64,000 nt of DNA from Palaemon carinicauda (lineage: Eukaryota > Arthropoda > Malacostraca > Decapoda > Palaemonidae), in assembly GCF_036898095.1 (NCBI RefSeq), contig NC_090726.1, positions 180,451,052 through 180,515,051 of the forward strand. The letters run 5' to 3'. The notes beneath the pieces are model-generated. The model saw only the letters and a program-made list of their open reading frames with translations. It made no database searches and was not told the DNA's origin. Shown one piece after another: positions 59,848-64,000 of the stretch; position 1 is the first letter of the stretch; every line of letters begins with the position of its first letter. The translations under genes were made by a program, and so were the position numbers.

Positions 59848-61380
59848 TATTATTCCACATTAGGGTCCGTGTCCTTGTATTATTCCACATTAGGGTACGG
59901 GTCCTTGTATTATTCCACATTAGGGTCTGCATCCTGGTATAATTCCACAAAGGGTCTGCATCCTGGTCTAATTCCACATTAGAGTCCTAAATCCTGGTAT
60001 TATTCAACATAAAGGTCCGAATCCTTGTATCAATCCACATAATGGTCCGAATCCGTGTATCATTCCACATGATGGCCGGAATCCTTGTATTCCATATTAG
60101 GGACCGCATCCTGGTATAATTCCACATTAGGGTCCGGGTACTGGTAAAATTCTACATTAGGGTCCAGCACCTTGTATTATTCCTCATTAGGGTCCGGCAA
60201 CTTGTACTATTCCACATTAGGGTTAGCATCCTGGTATAATTCCACATTAGGGTCGACATCCTGGTATAGTTCCACATTAGGGTCCAGGTCCTTTTATTGT
60301 TTGACGTTAGGGCCTGCATCCTGGTATAATTCCACATTAGGGGGCATCTTCTGGTATTATTCCACAGTATGATCCGGCTCCATGTATTCCATATTAGGAC
60401 CGCATCTTGGTATTATTCCAAATTAGGGTACGGTTCTTGGTATAATTCCACATTAGGGTCCAGTTCCTGATATTATTCCACATTAGGGTCCGGGTCCTTG
60501 TATTATTCCACATTAGGGCCCGGGTCCTTTTATTGTTCCACATTAAGGTCCGGATCTTGTATTATTCCACATTGAGGTCTGAATCCTGGTATCATTCCTC
60601 ATTAGGGTCTAGCTCCTGGAAATATTCCACATTAAGGTCTGGTTCCTAGTATTAATCCACATTAGGGTTTGGCTCCTGGTATAATTCCACATTAGGGTGC
60701 GGGTCCTTTTATTATTCCATGTTAGGGCTCGCATCCCGGCATACTGTTATTCCACATTAGGGGTCGTCTTTGAGTATTAGTCCACGTTATGGTCTGATCC
60801 TTGTATTCCATGTTAGGGTTCGGGTCCTTCTAATAATTCCACCTCAGGGTCCGGGTCCTTGTATAATTCCTCCTTAGGGTCTTGGTCCTTGTATAATTCC
60901 ACCTTAGGGGCTAGGTCCTTGTATAATTCCACATTAGGGTCCGGGTCTTTGTATAATGCCACTTTAGGGTTCAGGGCCTTGTATAATTCCACATCAGGGT
61001 CCGGGGCCTTGTATAATTCCGCATTAGGGCACATATTCATGTATTGCTCCACATTAGGGACCGGATCCTTGTACTTTTCCACATGAAAGTCCGCATCCCA
61101 GTATAACTCCACATTAGGGTCCGAATCCTGGTATAATTCCATATTGGGTCCATCCCCTGGTATTAATCCATATTATGGTCCGTTTCCATGTATTCCATAA
61201 TAGGGGCCCCATCTTGGAATGATTTCAACTTATGGTCCGGGCCCTTGTACTATTCCATATTAGGGTCCGGGTCATTGTACTATTCCAGATTAAAGTCGGG
61301 ACATTGTACTATTCCATATTAGGGTCCGGACCCTGGTATTATTCCGCATTAGTGCTCGGGTCTTGGTATTATTCTGTAAC
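59848..61380. repeat. 30-bp minisatellite, about 50 units
   Basis: The same repeat as 17,985-19,815, with about ten fewer units. Shared irregular units (for example the one ending before a double tattcc near 60,390) show that the two arrays descend from one array. Confidence 0.95.
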
Positions 61381-62399
61381 TGCCAGTCCAGAATGGGAAA
61401 TAGTAAATTGTAGAAAAGTTCGATATGGTGGAGGTCTGCACTTTCTGTTTATTCATTTTTATTTTATTTTATTTATTTTTTTTTTTTTTTTTTGCTTAAG
61501 TTTAAAATCAACGATGAAACTATGGATGAAAATTATTAAGATTCAAAGGTCACTCGTGAGAGGTTCTGTCCTCTTGCCATATGTATGACCTGGTAAGACC
61601 AATCCATGGCTTTGATGACTAAGCAAGTAGACCAATAGGTCGATCTCTTGCATTCCACAAATTTAATGAATCACCAAGCAAGGCATATGTAATAGTAAAT
61701 CCTCTAGAGTAAGTTGCCCATTTAAGATCTTTCAACTCCTTTGCAACACATCAACCAAACAATGTGTTTACCAATATCGCTTGTCAGAGCCCTGGTATTG
61801 TAAGTAAGGGGTGGAGGATTTGGGGCCTCAAAGAGAGGTGGCCCTCCAAACCAAGGTTAGAAAATAATAGTATGTATGTATATATTTATTATTACCACCA
61901 AGACACAAGGGTGAGGGGGAGGGGTGGCCTCCTTACTAACTTAGCATCCTCCCCCCACCGAGGCATAAAGATTTCTGGTTACGCCCGTCATAGATCCCCA
62001 AGAAATTGAAAGTTTAAAGATATTATTAATGATATTACACCGGCTGTCAACTAACACATCTTGTTACTAAATTTTGGAGTGATCAACTTGTATCTTCATT
62101 GCACTGATACATTTATGGAACTTTACTTGAGATGTTAAAGAAAAGAGAAATTTCGTTCGTGAATTCAAGTTATGAAAATATAAGGTATTGTCACGAAATG
62201 GCAAAGGAACTTTTGAAATTTTCAAATTTGTAAAAAGGAAAGTCTTATAACAAATATGGCCAAATTTCTTTCTTATGATACAAACTAAAACATATTTTAG
62301 GATTGCGATAGATCTTTATTTATGAATTTATTAGAAATATGGTTTGTAATTTCTTAATTGAATAGACAAAGACTATATAACTTGTGATCGCCTATTATT
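61381..62399. other. Non-genic, unit C
   Basis: Close to 19,816-20,829 (a few percent different), with a poly-T/TTTA run near 61,458-61,493. Confidence 0.5.
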
Positions 62400-62768
62400 A
62401 GGGTAGAAGAGAATTTTTGGCTCTAGTAAACAGCATTTCTAGGAGAAGGACACTCCAATATCAAACCATTATTTTCTAGTCTTGGATAGTGCCGTTGCAT
62501 TTGGTTAGAGTTTTCTTGCTTAAGAGTACACTCATGTACTGTTTTATCTGATTCCTTATTTACTTTCCGCAGTGGGCTATTTTCCCTGTTGGAGCCTTTT
62601 GATCCGATTCCTTATTTCCTTTCCTCAATGGGCTATTTTCCCGGTTGGAGTCTTTCGGCCTATAGTATCCTACTTTTCTAAGTAGGTTTGTACAGTATCT
62701 TAGCTAATAATAATAATAATAATAATAACAATAATAATAACAATATGATGATGATGATGATGATGATT
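62400..62768 (+). mobile_element. 3' tail of the second non-LTR-type repeat with (AAT)n, unit C
   Basis: Counterpart of 20,830-21,222, ending in AAT and GAT trinucleotide runs. Confidence 0.55.
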
Positions 62769-63292
62769 CACGCTTTATTTTCCCTTTTTGGTTCTGAGGG
62801 GATTTAAAGGTGAGGATACCAATAGCTTATTCTTTGTGCAAGAATACTGTGCGTGAACCGTCCTGCACATCGCCATCTGGAAAGACATTTTGCCATTACA
62901 TTTTAACGAGACCTTCATGAGCACTAGCAGGTGTACTTTGAATTTTTCACTACATTCTTACATGAAAAAGAGAGTGCATAATGTGCCTGATCAAAGGTTC
63001 CTGGAGGACAGCACTGTGCCAAAGGTGATAACATTGATGAAATTCTTCCATCTTATTTCTGCTCTACACTGGAACACAAACTGATTTTGTACATATTGTT
63101 GCTTGGATTATTCATTCATTTCTTGTATCTTTAAAAGTTTTTTTCTGAACACCTAAGGGGTTCTATCATTCTATCTTCCTTAAACTTATGCATCTAAAAT
63201 GGCTTTTTTTTTTTCATTTTTTTTTTCGAATGAATACCGTTTTTTTAGATATCAAAAAGAAAAGTAAGGACTATTCACACACGGTAAAACAA

Positions 63293-63296
<4 letters not shown>
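62769..63296. other. Non-genic, unit C
   Basis: Counterpart of 21,223-21,744. Nothing recognised. Confidence 0.5.
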
Positions 63297-63812
<516 letters not shown>

Positions 63813-63835
63813 CATTGAGGCATATATATGCTGTA

Positions 63836-64000
63836 GTATATAGATTTATATCTAAAAACGTTCAATTAACTCAGATTTATACTTTACCTCCACCATAAAA
63901 GCTTTCATTCAATATCAGTAACTTACCTTCTAAGCTATATACAGTATCTCAATGTATACAAAGACAGGAATATGGTGAAAACAAATGTGAAATGCTTAAC
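63836..64000 (-). other. Inverted copy of 21,971-22,135
   Basis: Reads as the reverse complement of the unit A block, from atagatttatatc at its start to gaaatgcttaac at the window end. The two copies differ at scattered positions. Confidence 0.85.

Overview
This looks like non-genic, repeat-dense DNA from an arthropod nuclear genome. A decapod crustacean is most likely, and I lean to a caridean shrimp, because several interspersed repeats resemble ones I remember from palaemonid sequences. That is recollection; no search was run. I see no convincing host gene, rRNA gene or functional tRNA gene. The coding signal is all decayed retroelement.

The main architecture is a tandem segmental duplication. 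A unit of roughly 25 kb occurs three times in the same orientation: unit A (about 100-29,448), unit B (about 29,449-44,640) and unit C (about 46,250 to the window end, incomplete). Each unit runs in the same order: an AT-rich left part with a 41-bp minisatellite, a minus-strand 3' fragment of a non-LTR retroelement, a minus-strand Penelope-like element (PLE) with inverted pLTRs, a second non-LTR tail fragment, then (CT)n, (GA)n and (TC)n tracts. A and C continue with a T-rich minisatellite, a C-rich block, a 30-bp minisatellite of 1.5-1.8 kb and a (CA)n/(TA)n block. B lacks about 11 kb of this and jumps to the unit's last part, which ends in an array of palindromic repeats. A tRNA-derived SINE and a pyrimidine-rich spacer separate B from C.

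Unit A alone carries a 4.4-kb Ty3/Gypsy LTR retrotransposon (1,804-6,198). It has matching LTRs, a 4-bp target duplication, a tRNA-Trp-type primer site, a CHCC Gag zinc motif, a -1 frameshift cassette at the gag/pol junction, and protease, RT, RNase H and integrase regions. Stops, frameshifts and an altered protease site have broken it. The features fit the CsRn1 clade. Units B and C preserve the empty site.

The observations most worth following are: a hammerhead-ribozyme-like fold with a non-canonical core in the PLE pLTRs; the canonical frameshift cassette; a switch of relatedness between units at a (GA)n tract; a 160-bp block inverted between TA tracts in C relative to A; and the palindromic array. 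All similarities were judged by eye, so boundaries of repeats and units are approximate.
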